DNA of 36,320 bases, taken from a virus. The stretch lies in IMG/VR virus record IMGVR_UViG_3300025154_002810, positions 1 through 36,320 of that record. The stretch is one strand, 5' to 3'. The first letter of the stretch is position 1; each line of letters starts with the position of its first letter. A program made the position numbers and the translations under genes. Below the pieces are notes generated by a model. That model was not told the origin of the DNA, searched no databases, and worked only from the letters and a program-made list of their open reading frames with translations. Positions 1 to 8,710 of this stretch are shown in pieces.

Positions 1-425
1 GAGTCAATCTCCGCGTTCTTGATACGGTGAAGCCCCGCGCAGGATTGGCTGCAGAATTTGCTGTTCTTTCGTCCGTAAACCGTATATGTCTTTCCGCAGT
101 GGGCGCATACAAAGCTGTAATACGCTTTTCTGTTGACTTCTGCAGGGTGGCTGTTCCACCATGCGAGACGGCATTTATCGGAGCAGAATTTTCGTGGCTT
201 GGAAGCGGGTTTCTGATTAAGCGGCTTTCCACAATATCGGCAGTACAGCGGATTGCTTTTTTTCTCGCCTCTGCTAAACGAGTCAGTTTTCACGCAAGGC
301 AGAGCGTTTCGCCTGCAATAGCTTTTGACCGTATTAACAGAAAGTCCGACCATTTTGGCAATGGAAACGTATCCTAATCCTTGAGACCGCAGATGTGCGA
401 GTGCTTCCTTTTGTTCGTTCGTCAT
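1..425 (-). CDS. Helix-turn-helix and zinc-ribbon protein, cut by the left edge
   Basis: The reading frame opens with ATG at 425 behind a GGAG ribosome site and stays open to the left edge, so at least 141 codons are present and the C-terminus is missing. Residues 1-40 look like a sigma-70 region 4 or resolvase-type HTH (KMVGLSVNTVKSYCRRN). Two Cys-rich modules follow: CRYCGKPL with KFCSDKC, then CAHCGKTY with KFCSQSC, each spaced like a zinc ribbon. It is expected to bind DNA; the target is unknown. It lies downstream of the lysis genes, beyond a strong terminator, and is preceded by copy A of the leader element, so it is probably its own transcription unit. It may be a phage gene or belong to the adjoining element or host. 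The family is recognised only in general terms. Confidence 0.8.
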   Translation of the reverse strand, partial: MTNEQKEALAHLRSQGLGYVSIAKMVGLSVNTVKSYCRRNALPCVKTDSFSRGEKKSNPLYCRYCGKPLNQKPASKPRKFCSDKCRLAWWNSHPAEVNRKAYYSFVCAHCGKTYTVYGRKNSKFCSQSCAGLHRIKNAEID

Positions 426-433
426 ATCTAATT

Positions 434-498
434 CTCCAGTCCGAGGAAATCTCTCCCTCACTACCCACTGGAGGGGAAGCGGCGTCTTGAACGAAAAA
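434..498 (-). promoter_or_regulatory. Leader element, copy A (possible SD-masking RNA)
   Basis: Read on the minus strand, a TTTTCGTTCAA block is followed after exactly 12 nt by CCTCCAGTG, then GGTAGTGAGGGA, and ends at the ribosome site ACTGGAG of the left-edge HTH gene. CTCCAGT in the conserved block is perfectly complementary to that ACTGGAG. An alternative CCCTC/GAGGG hairpin is possible. The same layout occurs at 29308-29380 and 33614-33686. Switching of translation is inferred, not shown. Confidence 0.55.
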
Positions 499-513
499 GG
501 CCAAAAAAAATAA

Positions 514-547
514 ACCCGCGAGAGTGAAATTAATCACAGTCGCGGGT
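514..547 (-). terminator. Intrinsic terminator after the lysis genes
   Basis: Stem ACCCGCGA/TCGCGGGT with an inner GTGA/TCAC stem separated by a GA/AG bulge. On the minus strand it is followed at once by TTTATTTTTTTT. It lies about 75 bp after the amidase stop and closes the late operon. Confidence 0.9.
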
Positions 548-621
548 CTGAATATTAACTGTAGGTCAAGAACTTGACTTCTGGTTTATGGCTTTTTGCG
601 TTGGAGAGGTGTACCATTGCG

Positions 622-1326
622 TTATTCGCTGTACTTGACAAAAGCGTCGGTGAAGCCCGCCGCCTTGACCTTTGCAAGAAGTGCATCGGCGTTTGCCTTG
701 ACGGAAAATGCGCCAAGCTGCACGCGGTAGTATTTTTTTGACGTGGCTGGTTCGGGTGTAGCGGTTGCAGCCAACCCAACCTTCACCGCCGTGCGGAAGG
801 TATCCATCGACTTTCCGTGCTTCGGAAACCAGTGCATGACGTCACCGTGGTTGCTGGAAATCCCCAGCTTGTACCCCTCGCTGTGGCAGATAATGTTATT
901 CTCGTTCAATTCATACTGCTTGCAGAGATACACGCAAAGCTCCACGGCTTCAGTGTAGACCTTATTGAAATAGGTCGCATCGGTCAGCCCGTCCTCGCAG
1001 ATTTCAAAGCCGATATGTGTATCGTTTGCAGAACCCCCGGCGTGCCAACCACGGTGATTCCAGGGCAAGGTTTGATAGGTGGCGATACTTCCGTCTGCCA
1101 GTTTGCCAATAAAACCATGAACACAGACCTGCCTACCATCTGGTTTATCCTGATTCCAGTGGTTGTTGTACTGGTTCTTGCCGAGCAAGCCGTCGTCCGG
1201 ACCGACATAGCGTTTCAGATTGGTGTTGTTCGCCCCGGTGGAATGCACCATGATGCCTTTCGGCGTGATGGTTTTGCCCGCCTTGAAGCAGGCGTTGTTG
1301 GTGAAGATGAGCTTGTGCAGGTTCAT
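622..1326 (-). CDS. N-acetylmuramoyl-L-alanine amidase with SPOR domain (endolysin)
   Basis: This 234-residue protein cuts the amide bond between N-acetylmuramic acid and L-alanine in peptidoglycan and so lyses the host. The Amidase_2 fold covers about residues 20-175, with likely zinc ligands at His28 (MVHSTG) and His148 (ICHSEG) plus the HGDV segment near 160-163. A short Ala/Thr/Pro linker (186-197) leads to a SPOR-type repeat at 198-232 (YYRVQLGAFSVKANADALL), a fold known to bind glycan strands. No signal peptide is seen, so release through the holin encoded just upstream is expected. The start abuts the holin stop. It is the last gene of the late operon. Confidence 0.93.
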   Translation of the reverse strand: MNLHKLIFTNNACFKAGKTITPKGIMVHSTGANNTNLKRYVGPDDGLLGKNQYNNHWNQDKPDGRQVCVHGFIGKLADGSIATYQTLPWNHRGWHAGGSANDTHIGFEICEDGLTDATYFNKVYTEAVELCVYLCKQYELNENNIICHSEGYKLGISSNHGDVMHWFPKHGKSMDTFRTAVKVGLAATATPEPATSKKYYRVQLGAFSVKANADALLAKVKAAGFTDAFVKYSE

Positions 1327-1734
1327 TTATTTATCCTCCGTTCTGTTGTGAAGCTGTTCTAAAATGTCCTTCAATTTCTGCGGCACAGGCAGGCCGATGT
1401 GCGCGGCGTTTTCGAGTATGGAAATGCCTTCGTTAGACAAATAGAAAAAGATGACGGCCGTCCGTATCACTGAGCCGTCACCGATTACGCTTTTGTCTAT
1501 GATGTGTCCGATGGCTACCAGTGAGAAGATAAGCACCTTCTTGAAAATACCGCGAAAGCCAACCTCGCTGGAGAGCTTCTTGTCAAGCACCGCGCACATC
1601 AGGCCTGTGATGTAGTCAATTACGACAAAGGCGATAAGCGCATATATAAAGCCATCCCACCCTCCGAGAAAGTACCCGAGCCACCCTCCGACTGCGGCGA
1701 TTGCCGCCTGAATCCAGATCCAAATTTCCTTCAT
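1327..1734 (-). CDS. Phage holin, Holin_4/TcdE-like family
   Basis: A 135-residue membrane protein expected to form the lesion that lets the amidase reach the wall. Hydrophobic segments lie near residues 8-28 and 30-50 (GFIYALIAFVVIDYITGLMCAVL), with further ones near 65-80 and 88-100. DYITG followed by a charged KKLSSEVGFRGIFKK stretch is the hallmark of the phage_holin_4 group (relatives of clostridial TcdE/UtxA). Its stop touches the amidase start, so the two form a lysis cassette. A terminator lies just upstream, between this gene and the tail genes, so its expression needs read-through or antitermination. Confidence 0.9.
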   Translation of the reverse strand: MKEIWIWIQAAIAAVGGWLGYFLGGWDGFIYALIAFVVIDYITGLMCAVLDKKLSSEVGFRGIFKKVLIFSLVAIGHIIDKSVIGDGSVIRTAVIFFYLSNEGISILENAAHIGLPVPQKLKDILEQLHNRTEDK

Positions 1735-1770
1735 TTGAATTACCTCTTTCCTTTGTTGTTAAATATAAAA

Positions 1771-1795
1771 ACAGCACCCCGAGTCGGAGTGCTGT
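1771..1795 (-). terminator. Intrinsic terminator between tail and lysis modules
   Basis: Stem ACAGCAC/GTGCTGT with an inner CCGA/TCGG part; on the minus strand it is followed by TTTTTATATTT. It lies in the 75-bp gap between the last tail gene and the holin. No convincing promoter follows it before the holin. Confidence 0.85.
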
Positions 1796-1809
1796 CGTCA
1801 GAAATATAA

Positions 1810-3141
1810 TTAGGAGATTACCACATTGCTTTGTGTGGATTTGTCTCCGATTTGGGACACATAGTCTTTGAGAAGTGCTTTACCTTTTCTACCGGAACTG
1901 TCCACGGTGAACTCGGTGATGAAGCCGCCTTTCCCAAACTTGTGGCGGACACTTGTAACGGTGCCGGTTTTACTGCGCCTGCCGTTTGTTTCGACAAGCT
2001 CGATTTCATCCCCGATAATCAGCTGCGGCGTGAAAATTACAGCGAAACTCTCAATTCTACCGCTGATGGCGATCAGCTTTGCCAGTTCATCCGCATATGC
2101 CGCAAGTTCGGCGCTGCCCGTTCCGTCAGGTACGGCTACATACATCGTTTTGTGCTGAGGGGAAACCCACCATCTGTGCGGCGGGAGTGTAACATAAACG
2201 GTTGCGGCAGGCTCTTTGCAGGAAACGCACAGCTTGGCGCAGGTGTTTTCGTCCGAGTATTCCACATCGTAGCTGAAGCAGGTCTTGTCACGTTCAAACA
2301 CATAAACAGACGGCTGCTCAAAGCGGCTGTCGCTGACGGGAGCAATTCCTACCGTCCCGTTGGTATTCTCGCGAAGCTGCCAAGCGGGAAGCAAAGATAC
2401 AACCTGTTCGATGCCAGCCTGCAGATTTGTATCCGGCTTGAAGGTCAGCTTCCAGGACTTTTGCGGGTCGCCGACAAAGTAGCTCTCAATACCGGAAAGC
2501 AGCAGTATCGCCTCAAGATTTTCCTTTAACGTAGTATATTGAAAGCTGTTGTTCTCATCGAAGGTCTGTTCTTTCAGCAGCTTTCCGATGCCGTTCCGCG
2601 CCGATACCGAGATGCTTTGCTCTGGGTATGACGTGCTGACCCGGTCGATATAGAACTGACCGAGCGGCAACCACGCACTGCCGCCCATCGTGAAGCTGAT
2701 CTCCAGCATCGTATTCGGCGAGATAACCGAGCGGTATCTGCCGACAAGTTCGCCGCCGAGATTCATGAATGAAATGCTAAGCTGCGACACCGGGCTGTCT
2801 TTGGTAAAGGAGATACTTCCGTCCACCAATGCCGCCGACACGTCATACGGCAGCATATACATAACAAACCGATGTGTGTCTTCACTGCTCCAAAATCCGT
2901 AAGCACCGTGGTGCGCCACCTTTTTCAGCTGCGGCTTGCTTACCTCGAAGTCTGCGGATATCCTGCCTTTATCCTTGTAGGTAAGCTCGTCATACAACCC
3001 CATATCGGGGAAGCATTCCTTTACTTCGACCAGCCCGTCCGAGGTGAGATAAATAAACCGCAGGCCGTTGTCCATCATGTGAACCGCCTGCGGTGAAAGC
3101 CCGGTGCCCGCCGATTTGGAATATTCAAAGGTCAGCCTCAT
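1810..3141 (-). CDS. Phage tail/baseplate protein, possibly hub-like
   Basis: A 443-residue protein in the tail-tip position of the late operon. Seen: a region near residues 120-180 rich in short beta strands (ISFTMGGSAWLPLGQFYIDRV), then an alpha/beta region with LKENLEAILLLSG and QVVSLLPAWQLRENTNG, which resembles the XkdQ/gp27-like hub fold where a reduced-dimension parameter domain is followed by projection onto a tail axis. The match is by general layout only. ATG at 3141 follows GGGAG. No transmembrane segment and no peptidase motif are visible. It could equally be called a minor structural protein. Confidence 0.6.
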   Translation of the reverse strand: MRLTFEYSKSAGTGLSPQAVHMMDNGLRFIYLTSDGLVEVKECFPDMGLYDELTYKDKGRISADFEVSKPQLKKVAHHGAYGFWSSEDTHRFVMYMLPYDVSAALVDGSISFTKDSPVSQLSISFMNLGGELVGRYRSVISPNTMLEISFTMGGSAWLPLGQFYIDRVSTSYPEQSISVSARNGIGKLLKEQTFDENNSFQYTTLKENLEAILLLSGIESYFVGDPQKSWKLTFKPDTNLQAGIEQVVSLLPAWQLRENTNGTVGIAPVSDSRFEQPSVYVFERDKTCFSYDVEYSDENTCAKLCVSCKEPAATVYVTLPPHRWWVSPQHKTMYVAVPDGTGSAELAAYADELAKLIAISGRIESFAVIFTPQLIIGDEIELVETNGRRSKTGTVTSVRHKFGKGGFITEFTVDSSGRKGKALLKDYVSQIGDKSTQSNVVIS

Positions 3142-3143
3142 AA

Positions 3144-4733
3144 TTAGCTCCCTTCGCCCCTTGAAAGCAACAGCGAACAGGTGAAGCGGAGCAGATTATT
3201 CGAGGTTTTGAAGGGCAATTCAAGCTGGTAGCTTGCTTCAATGGCGGCGCCGTTTGCGGGAGGGGCGGTAAACTTCAACCCCGGCACGGTTTTACCGAGG
3301 AAAAAGGTCGTACCTAAAGCCTGCTCGTCGCGGGTATTTGTACCGGTAGTCAGCGCATACGACCAGTTGTATGAAGGAATAAACACACGCCAGTACCGCG
3401 CCGAAGTCAGCGTAAAGCTCCACACCTGATTTGTCCTTGTCATACCCGGCACGTCCGTCCATGTCGTATTATCCACACTGTACTGTATTTTTAGGTTGTC
3501 GATCTGCGCGGAGGGAACGGTGTTGATTTCAATCTTCATCCGGTTGCATTCCTTCGCCATACCGAAATCAAAGAAGATAGGGTTCGCTTCGCTTATGGTG
3601 CAGGAAGAAGGATACTGGTTCGCCTCGTAGCAGTCCCACCAGGCAATCGGGTCGCGATAGTTGGAGCCGCTCTTCGTTGCTGTTTTGAGGGTTCCGAAGC
3701 TGACGTTATCAATTCTGCAGGTAAGCCCTGCGGTATGGTAGTTCTCCCGCATATCACAGAAATTGTTCTCATAATCAATCTCGTAATCCGTACCTCTGGA
3801 TAAAGCAACATTGTTGACATATATTGTCTCGGAATTTGGGATGATAAAGGGCGCTTTAATATTGAAATTCGTCGTAGCGCCGTCGCCCGTGCCTATCGCA
3901 ATTTTTGTGACCTGAACCGGCGGGAACATCGTGTGGTTCGGCAGGGATATAGCACCGATGCTGTTGATACCAATAGTTCTGACCGTATGGTTCAGCCTTT
4001 CCGTATCAAGCCAGGTGATGACAGGATAATCTATCCGCCATGTGGTCGCGTTCCGGGTGCAGGCGTCCATGTTCGTGGATTTCGTCCCATGCTTGCTGTT
4101 CCACATATCGGTGGAGTTTTGCAGGTTATACCTTGAAAATGAGATGGTGTTGGGGAAAGTGGCTACTCCAAGCAGCCACCTGACTACCCCGTTTTGTTCC
4201 GGCGGCGGATAAATACCGTTATCGCCAAAACCGGTGCAGTTGAATGTTACATAGAAGGTACCCCGGATTATCACCACGTCGGTGTCGGTCTTTTGGATAG
4301 CTATCTGATTACCTTCGCTGTCCTGCAGGAACGCGTGCGTGACAAAGTGATAATAGGTATCGTAATAGGCGGCCAAAAAACCGACCTCCGTGATGTTGTT
4401 CCCGTTGTACTCATCCGCTTCAATGCGGATTTCCTTCGTGATATACGAAGTCGGATATGCGTACACCGTTTCAATCGTGGTCGGCAGCTTCCTGCCGATA
4501 TAGCTGAAGACGTCGGTGCGCGTCACGTCCAGCGTACCGGTTCCTTTTCCCACACCGATCGCCTTCAATGGGTCAGCATAATAGCTTACGCCCCCAGTCT
4601 TGGTGAAATAGTGAAACCAGCGGTTCAAAATAATGTTATAGGCGACGGCCGTCTGCTTCAGTTCGTTCGTCTTGGCGTCGCGCACCTCGATATCGAAACG
4701 GTTATGGATGACCGTTTTCTGTTTAAATTCCAT
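3144..4733 (-). CDS. Tail/receptor-type structural protein with discoidin-like domain
   Basis: A 529-residue protein starting with ATG at 4733 behind AGGAGG. The N-terminal 180 residues resemble tail-fibre attachment regions (ITEVGFLAAYYDTYYHFV). A motif of the kind seen in many phage tip proteins follows near 275-320 (IAIGTGDGATTNFNIKAPF, then a TIYVNNV strand). Residues about 390-470 look like an F5/8 type C (discoidin) fold: FFDFGMAKECNRMKIEIN, KIQYSVDNTTWTDV, YWRVFIP. Such folds bind glycans, so this is a good candidate for host recognition. Exact family not recognised. It lies between two other tip proteins. Confidence 0.6.
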   Translation of the reverse strand: MEFKQKTVIHNRFDIEVRDAKTNELKQTAVAYNIILNRWFHYFTKTGGVSYYADPLKAIGVGKGTGTLDVTRTDVFSYIGRKLPTTIETVYAYPTSYITKEIRIEADEYNGNNITEVGFLAAYYDTYYHFVTHAFLQDSEGNQIAIQKTDTDVVIIRGTFYVTFNCTGFGDNGIYPPPEQNGVVRWLLGVATFPNTISFSRYNLQNSTDMWNSKHGTKSTNMDACTRNATTWRIDYPVITWLDTERLNHTVRTIGINSIGAISLPNHTMFPPVQVTKIAIGTGDGATTNFNIKAPFIIPNSETIYVNNVALSRGTDYEIDYENNFCDMRENYHTAGLTCRIDNVSFGTLKTATKSGSNYRDPIAWWDCYEANQYPSSCTISEANPIFFDFGMAKECNRMKIEINTVPSAQIDNLKIQYSVDNTTWTDVPGMTRTNQVWSFTLTSARYWRVFIPSYNWSYALTTGTNTRDEQALGTTFFLGKTVPGLKFTAPPANGAAIEASYQLELPFKTSNNLLRFTCSLLLSRGEGS

Positions 4734-4744
4734 GACTTTTCCTC

Positions 4745-6106
4745 CTAAATCGGTAATACGCCTACCGGCGGAAGTGTGACGGTGCTTTCCATGTTAACCG
4801 TAACGCTTTCGTTAAGGTACGCCCGGTGGTCGGTCTTGATATCGATGTACATCCCGGCGACCGGTGTCACCATAGCGGTTTCCCTGAGTATGGTCTGTAT
4901 CGGCTGCCCGGCAAGGACAAACGTTGTCGCTTCAATCGGCATTCGGTGACCGTCTATGACCTGCCACGCTTCATGGCACTCACTGACCGTAATCGTAAAA
5001 TCAACGCTTTGTCCCAAGTCCTGTGCGAGAGTCAACTTCAGCTGGTTGCTGTTCTGCCAGACGCAGGATTCCACAGGACGCACCGGGAAGGTCGTGAAGT
5101 AGTTCTCAAACGCACCCGGTATTCCTCCAACCGGACGGTTGAAGGAGATAACAATCTCGCGAAGCCCGATTCGCTCATGCCCCGCGACCGCGAGCAGAGG
5201 CGTATCCTTGCTGTAGCAGGCAAGGTACGGTCTATCGGGTATCGCGGTTCCATGCTCTGAAAAGACAGGGTAATAATACTGGACGTTGTTTATCCATACC
5301 TTTGCGTCCTGTGGCCAGCTTTCCGCGTATTCCGGCGGCATCGCCTGACCAGCATAGGTGCGTTCGGAGAGGACATACTTCATTTCTCCTGCATTTTCGG
5401 TGAGAAAACCTACTCTAAAATCGTTTGTTCGGAATACGCAAAGCGACACATTCCCGGTTCCAAGCTCCGTGACCTCGTTTTCCGTTTCCCAGATATACTC
5501 GCCGTTGCTTTGCTGACACCAGGCGCGATAAAACACTTTGCCGTCTCGCAGGTATCCGATAATTAGTCCCTGGTCGACTCCGGTATCGAGCGTTGACTGC
5601 CAGCCGCGACACACGGAAATCTGCGAGACGCCCTCTGCAAGTGGAATCCTTGTGGATACATCGCTCCATTTCTGTACATAGAGGTCGTTGCTGCTATCTG
5701 TGAAAAAGATGTACGGTACATCCTGGGTCATCAGCTCGTAATAACGCTTTTTAGGATTAATAAGCCAGTCGCCGTCAAACTCAATCGCAACATCCTTGAC
5801 CGCACCGATACTCCAGAGATATTCCCATTCCTGCTCGGCAAAGGCGGGCATTTTTCGTGAATAAATATTGCCTATGCCGTTATCAACACAAACTGCATAG
5901 ACAAGACTCGGCTGTGTTTCTCCCGGAAGCTGCCTGATGGCCACGTCGCCGAAGCCCTCCGGGATATCCTCATGGATTGCCTCGGTAATCAGCGTGTTGA
6001 TGCTTGCTTGTTTGGCAATAACCTGTATTTGCGGCAAGTTGTCGGTCGATGTTCCGTAAAACCGTTTTAAGAGCTTCTGCTTTAGGTCAAGCGGAACGTT
6101 TCTCAT
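4745..6106 (-). CDS. Phage tail-tip structural protein, family not recognised
   Basis: A 453-residue protein with ATG at 6106 behind GGAGG, overlapping the preceding stop by 4 bp. The central region (about 80-280) has repeated short strands with aromatic residues (YIFFTDSSNDLYVQKW, GLIIGYLRDGKVFYRAW, SLCVFRTNDFRVGFL), spaced like propeller blades. The C-terminal part has an Ig-like strand pattern (GLREIVISFNRPVG, FTITVSECHEAWQV). No enzyme motif is seen. Its place directly after the tape measure and a small tail gene fits a Dit/Tal-region protein, but this is inferred from order. Confidence 0.55.
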   Translation of the reverse strand: MRNVPLDLKQKLLKRFYGTSTDNLPQIQVIAKQASINTLITEAIHEDIPEGFGDVAIRQLPGETQPSLVYAVCVDNGIGNIYSRKMPAFAEQEWEYLWSIGAVKDVAIEFDGDWLINPKKRYYELMTQDVPYIFFTDSSNDLYVQKWSDVSTRIPLAEGVSQISVCRGWQSTLDTGVDQGLIIGYLRDGKVFYRAWCQQSNGEYIWETENEVTELGTGNVSLCVFRTNDFRVGFLTENAGEMKYVLSERTYAGQAMPPEYAESWPQDAKVWINNVQYYYPVFSEHGTAIPDRPYLACYSKDTPLLAVAGHERIGLREIVISFNRPVGGIPGAFENYFTTFPVRPVESCVWQNSNQLKLTLAQDLGQSVDFTITVSECHEAWQVIDGHRMPIEATTFVLAGQPIQTILRETAMVTPVAGMYIDIKTDHRAYLNESVTVNMESTVTLPPVGVLPI

Positions 6107-6441
6107 ATGTCCGCCTCCTTTGCCAGGGTGACTTCGGCTTTGAAATACTCCCTTGAAATACGGTCGAAATCGGATAGTTTGGTAATCCTGCCGAAGTACA
6201 CATTACCGCCCAAAGTAACCCTCAAAAGCGAAAGCTGATCCTCGGCGGAGAATAAAGCCTGTCTGCCGTCCTCTTTTACATAAACGGTAATATCATATGA
6301 AATCGCGGGTTCGCCGAACCGTGAAACCAACTGCCTGCCGTCAAGGGTTTTGTGGAGGGTGCGGATGACCTCCTGTTTCTCCTTTAGTGAAACGAACGAG
6401 GTGATAACAATTCCGTTATCCATGTCTTTCAGTTCCGTCAT
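6103..6441 (-). CDS. Small tail protein after the tape measure
   Basis: A 112-residue protein that overlaps both neighbours by 4 bp (ATGA), so it is translated in step with them. It has mostly predicted beta strands (GIVITSFVSLKEKQEVIRTL, AISYDITVYVKEDGRQALF, VTLGGNVYFGRITKL). It has no recognised domain. It fills the position where siphophages carry small distal-tail or tail-completion genes. Confidence 0.65.
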   Translation of the reverse strand: MTELKDMDNGIVITSFVSLKEKQEVIRTLHKTLDGRQLVSRFGEPAISYDITVYVKEDGRQALFSAEDQLSLLRVTLGGNVYFGRITKLSDFDRISREYFKAEVTLAKEADI

Positions 6442-8696
6442 ATCCGCACCTCACCCCTTAACTGATTGATAATGATGTCCACCACCGAGGTCATTTCGTT
6501 TTGGTTGTTGATGCCCTCCACACGGATAACCCCGGTGTGGTTTATGGTTTTATCAATGCTGCCTTTACCGTTTACAGTGGCGTTAACATCAAATTCGGTC
6601 GGGACAGCCCTTTGCATATCTTTTTCCACGCCGTTCATAGCGTTCAGAAAGCCGACGCCGATACCTTCACCCATATTGCCGCCGATTCCGGCGAACACGG
6701 TTGACGGGGAGTGGATTCCAAGCAAACCTTTCACCCCGTCGACAATCCCGCCGAAGAAGTTCCCAACCGAATCAGACAGCCATTTGCCCATTGACTTGAT
6801 GCCTTCCCACAGACCTTTTACAATGTCCATACCGATTTGCATGACGGAACCGACAGCACTGCCGAGTCCGCTTACAATCGCGGTTATAATTTGAGGAATG
6901 GCGGCTATCAGCTGCGGAATTGCCTGAATCAGACCCGCCGCAAGCTGCACGATAAGCGTGATGCCCATCTCGATGATGGCTGGCAGATTGCTTGTAATGA
7001 ACTCGATGATGGTTGTGATAATCTGGGGCAGCGCTTCCATGAGTCTCGGCAGTGCGTTTAAAAGTCCCTCCGCCAAACCTCCGATGATGGCGAAAGCCGC
7101 TTCGAGTATTTTATCCATGTTGGCGAGCAGAGTGTCTACAATTAATATAATGGCTTCCACAATGGAGGGAATCAGTTCCGGGAGCGCGTCAGCGATGCCA
7201 AGCGCCAGGGTAATAATCATGTCGATGGCGGCTTGTATCAGCATAGGCAGGTTGTCAATAATTCCGTCCACTAAGGACATAACCAGCTGTACAGCACCCT
7301 GTGTTATCTGCGGCAGAGCTTCTACCAAACCTTGTAGCAGTGTAAAAATAACCGAACTTGCCACTTCAATGATCATGGGCAGATTGTCAGTAATGGAATT
7401 AATCAGCGCCATTACGATATCGACAGCGACCTCCATAATCTTGGGGAGGTTCTCAAGGACCATATCCGCTATTCCGCCGATTGCATTGCCGATTACATCG
7501 GATATCTTGCCGAAGTCGCCACCGGCTTCATTGAGTCCGCGAGTGAAATCGCCGAGCAAGGACACCCCGTCGTCGGCAAGCGTCTGCAGCTGGGGCAGAA
7601 GAATGGTACCCATCGCATTCTTTGCCGCACCGGCACCAGCCTTAAGGCGCTGGACGCTGTCGTCGAATTTTCCCAGCGCATTCAGAGAATCATCGGACAT
7701 AACAGCGCCCATGCGCTTCGCTTCTTCCGTTAAAGCTGCAATGCCTTCACTGCCTTGGGCGATAAGAGGATTCAATTCCTGTGCGCTCTTGCCGAAAATC
7801 TGCATAGCGAGGGCATCACGCTCGGTCTCATTTGAGATTTTTCCAAGCGCATCAATGGTTTCCCAATATACGGTTTCGCTGTCCCGAAGCTGACCGTTAC
7901 CGTCGGCTACGGATACGCCGAGTTTGGCATAAGCATCGGCAAATTTAGCCGAGCCGTCCCTTGCGCTCGCCATCGACTTGACCTGTTTGGACATCGAGCC
8001 TGTTAAAGTTTCCATCGAAACATCGACAAGCTCAGCGGCGTATTTGTATGCCTGCAGGCTTTCTGTGGACATTCCGGTAACAGTGGACATCGTTAGAATT
8101 TCATCCGCGTAAGCAGCCGCGCCCACCGTCATATCGGTCAGGGCTTTTGCGGCTCCGACAGCGGCAGCTCCCACCGCGACAAAAGCGGTGCCCATCGCGG
8201 CACCTATGCCTTTGAGAACGCCGCCCAGTTTTTGAAACCGCCCACCTGCATCGTCGGCTTTATCACCCGCGTCCTTCAGTTCATCGCCGAACTGGTCGGC
8301 CTGTTTTTCCGCATCGTCAAACTCGTCGGAAACGCCGTCAAGCGCCTTTTCATTCGACTTGAGCTCTCGCTCCATGCCGTTGAGTTCTGCCTGAGCGTTA
8401 TTCAGCTGCACTGCCCATTGCTGGGTACGGCGATCGTTCTCGCCGAATGAGTCGGAGGCATTTCCGAGGGCTTTACGGAGCGTCTCGATTTTGTCTTTTT
8501 GGCTGTCAATCTGCTTAGTCAGCACTTCGTTTTTGGCGGTGAGGGACTGGACGCTGTTTTCGTTTCTGCCGAATTCGGACTCGACCAGTTTCATTTCCGA
8601 GCCGAGGACTTTAAACGACTGATTAATGTCAGAAAGGGCTTTTTTAAACTCCTTTTCGCCCTCGACGCCGATTTTTAAGCCGAAATTATCCGCCAT
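6438..8696 (-). CDS. Tail tape measure protein
   Basis: A 752-residue protein that sets tail length and travels with the DNA into the host. Residues 1-140 form a long charged coiled coil (KEFKKALSDINQSFKVLG onward, many KDKIETLRKAL-type heptads). A Gly/Ala-rich hydrophobic stretch follows near 160-190. The middle holds the TMP core (MSTESLQAYKYAAE, AMQIFGKSAQELNPLI). About residues 400-640 are a run of imperfect hydrophobic repeats of roughly 35-40 residues, each with a NLP or ALP turn. The C-terminus carries GIHSPSTVFAGIGGNMGEG, common at the end of such proteins. It is rather short for the class, so a short tail of about 0.1 micrometre is inferred. Confidence 0.93.
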   Translation of the reverse strand: MADNFGLKIGVEGEKEFKKALSDINQSFKVLGSEMKLVESEFGRNENSVQSLTAKNEVLTKQIDSQKDKIETLRKALGNASDSFGENDRRTQQWAVQLNNAQAELNGMERELKSNEKALDGVSDEFDDAEKQADQFGDELKDAGDKADDAGGRFQKLGGVLKGIGAAMGTAFVAVGAAAVGAAKALTDMTVGAAAYADEILTMSTVTGMSTESLQAYKYAAELVDVSMETLTGSMSKQVKSMASARDGSAKFADAYAKLGVSVADGNGQLRDSETVYWETIDALGKISNETERDALAMQIFGKSAQELNPLIAQGSEGIAALTEEAKRMGAVMSDDSLNALGKFDDSVQRLKAGAGAAKNAMGTILLPQLQTLADDGVSLLGDFTRGLNEAGGDFGKISDVIGNAIGGIADMVLENLPKIMEVAVDIVMALINSITDNLPMIIEVASSVIFTLLQGLVEALPQITQGAVQLVMSLVDGIIDNLPMLIQAAIDMIITLALGIADALPELIPSIVEAIILIVDTLLANMDKILEAAFAIIGGLAEGLLNALPRLMEALPQIITTIIEFITSNLPAIIEMGITLIVQLAAGLIQAIPQLIAAIPQIITAIVSGLGSAVGSVMQIGMDIVKGLWEGIKSMGKWLSDSVGNFFGGIVDGVKGLLGIHSPSTVFAGIGGNMGEGIGVGFLNAMNGVEKDMQRAVPTEFDVNATVNGKGSIDKTINHTGVIRVEGINNQNEMTSVVDIIINQLRGEVRI

Positions 8697-8710
8697 ATCT
8701 CACCACCTCC

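Noticed and set aside
334-537. Small frame with FFVQD...PPVGSEGE, and similar in-frame extensions at 29303-29386 and 33606-33737
   Set aside because: No consistent start or ribosome site exists among the three; the shared residues come from the leader element itself. Real starts with AGGAGG or GGAGG lie downstream. A leader peptide is kept only as an alternative.
570-600. Promoter with TTGACC downstream of the amidase
   Set aside because: No -10 box at acceptable spacing; the TTGAC is half of a small GTCAAG/CTTGAC palindrome at 565-578 with no clear role.
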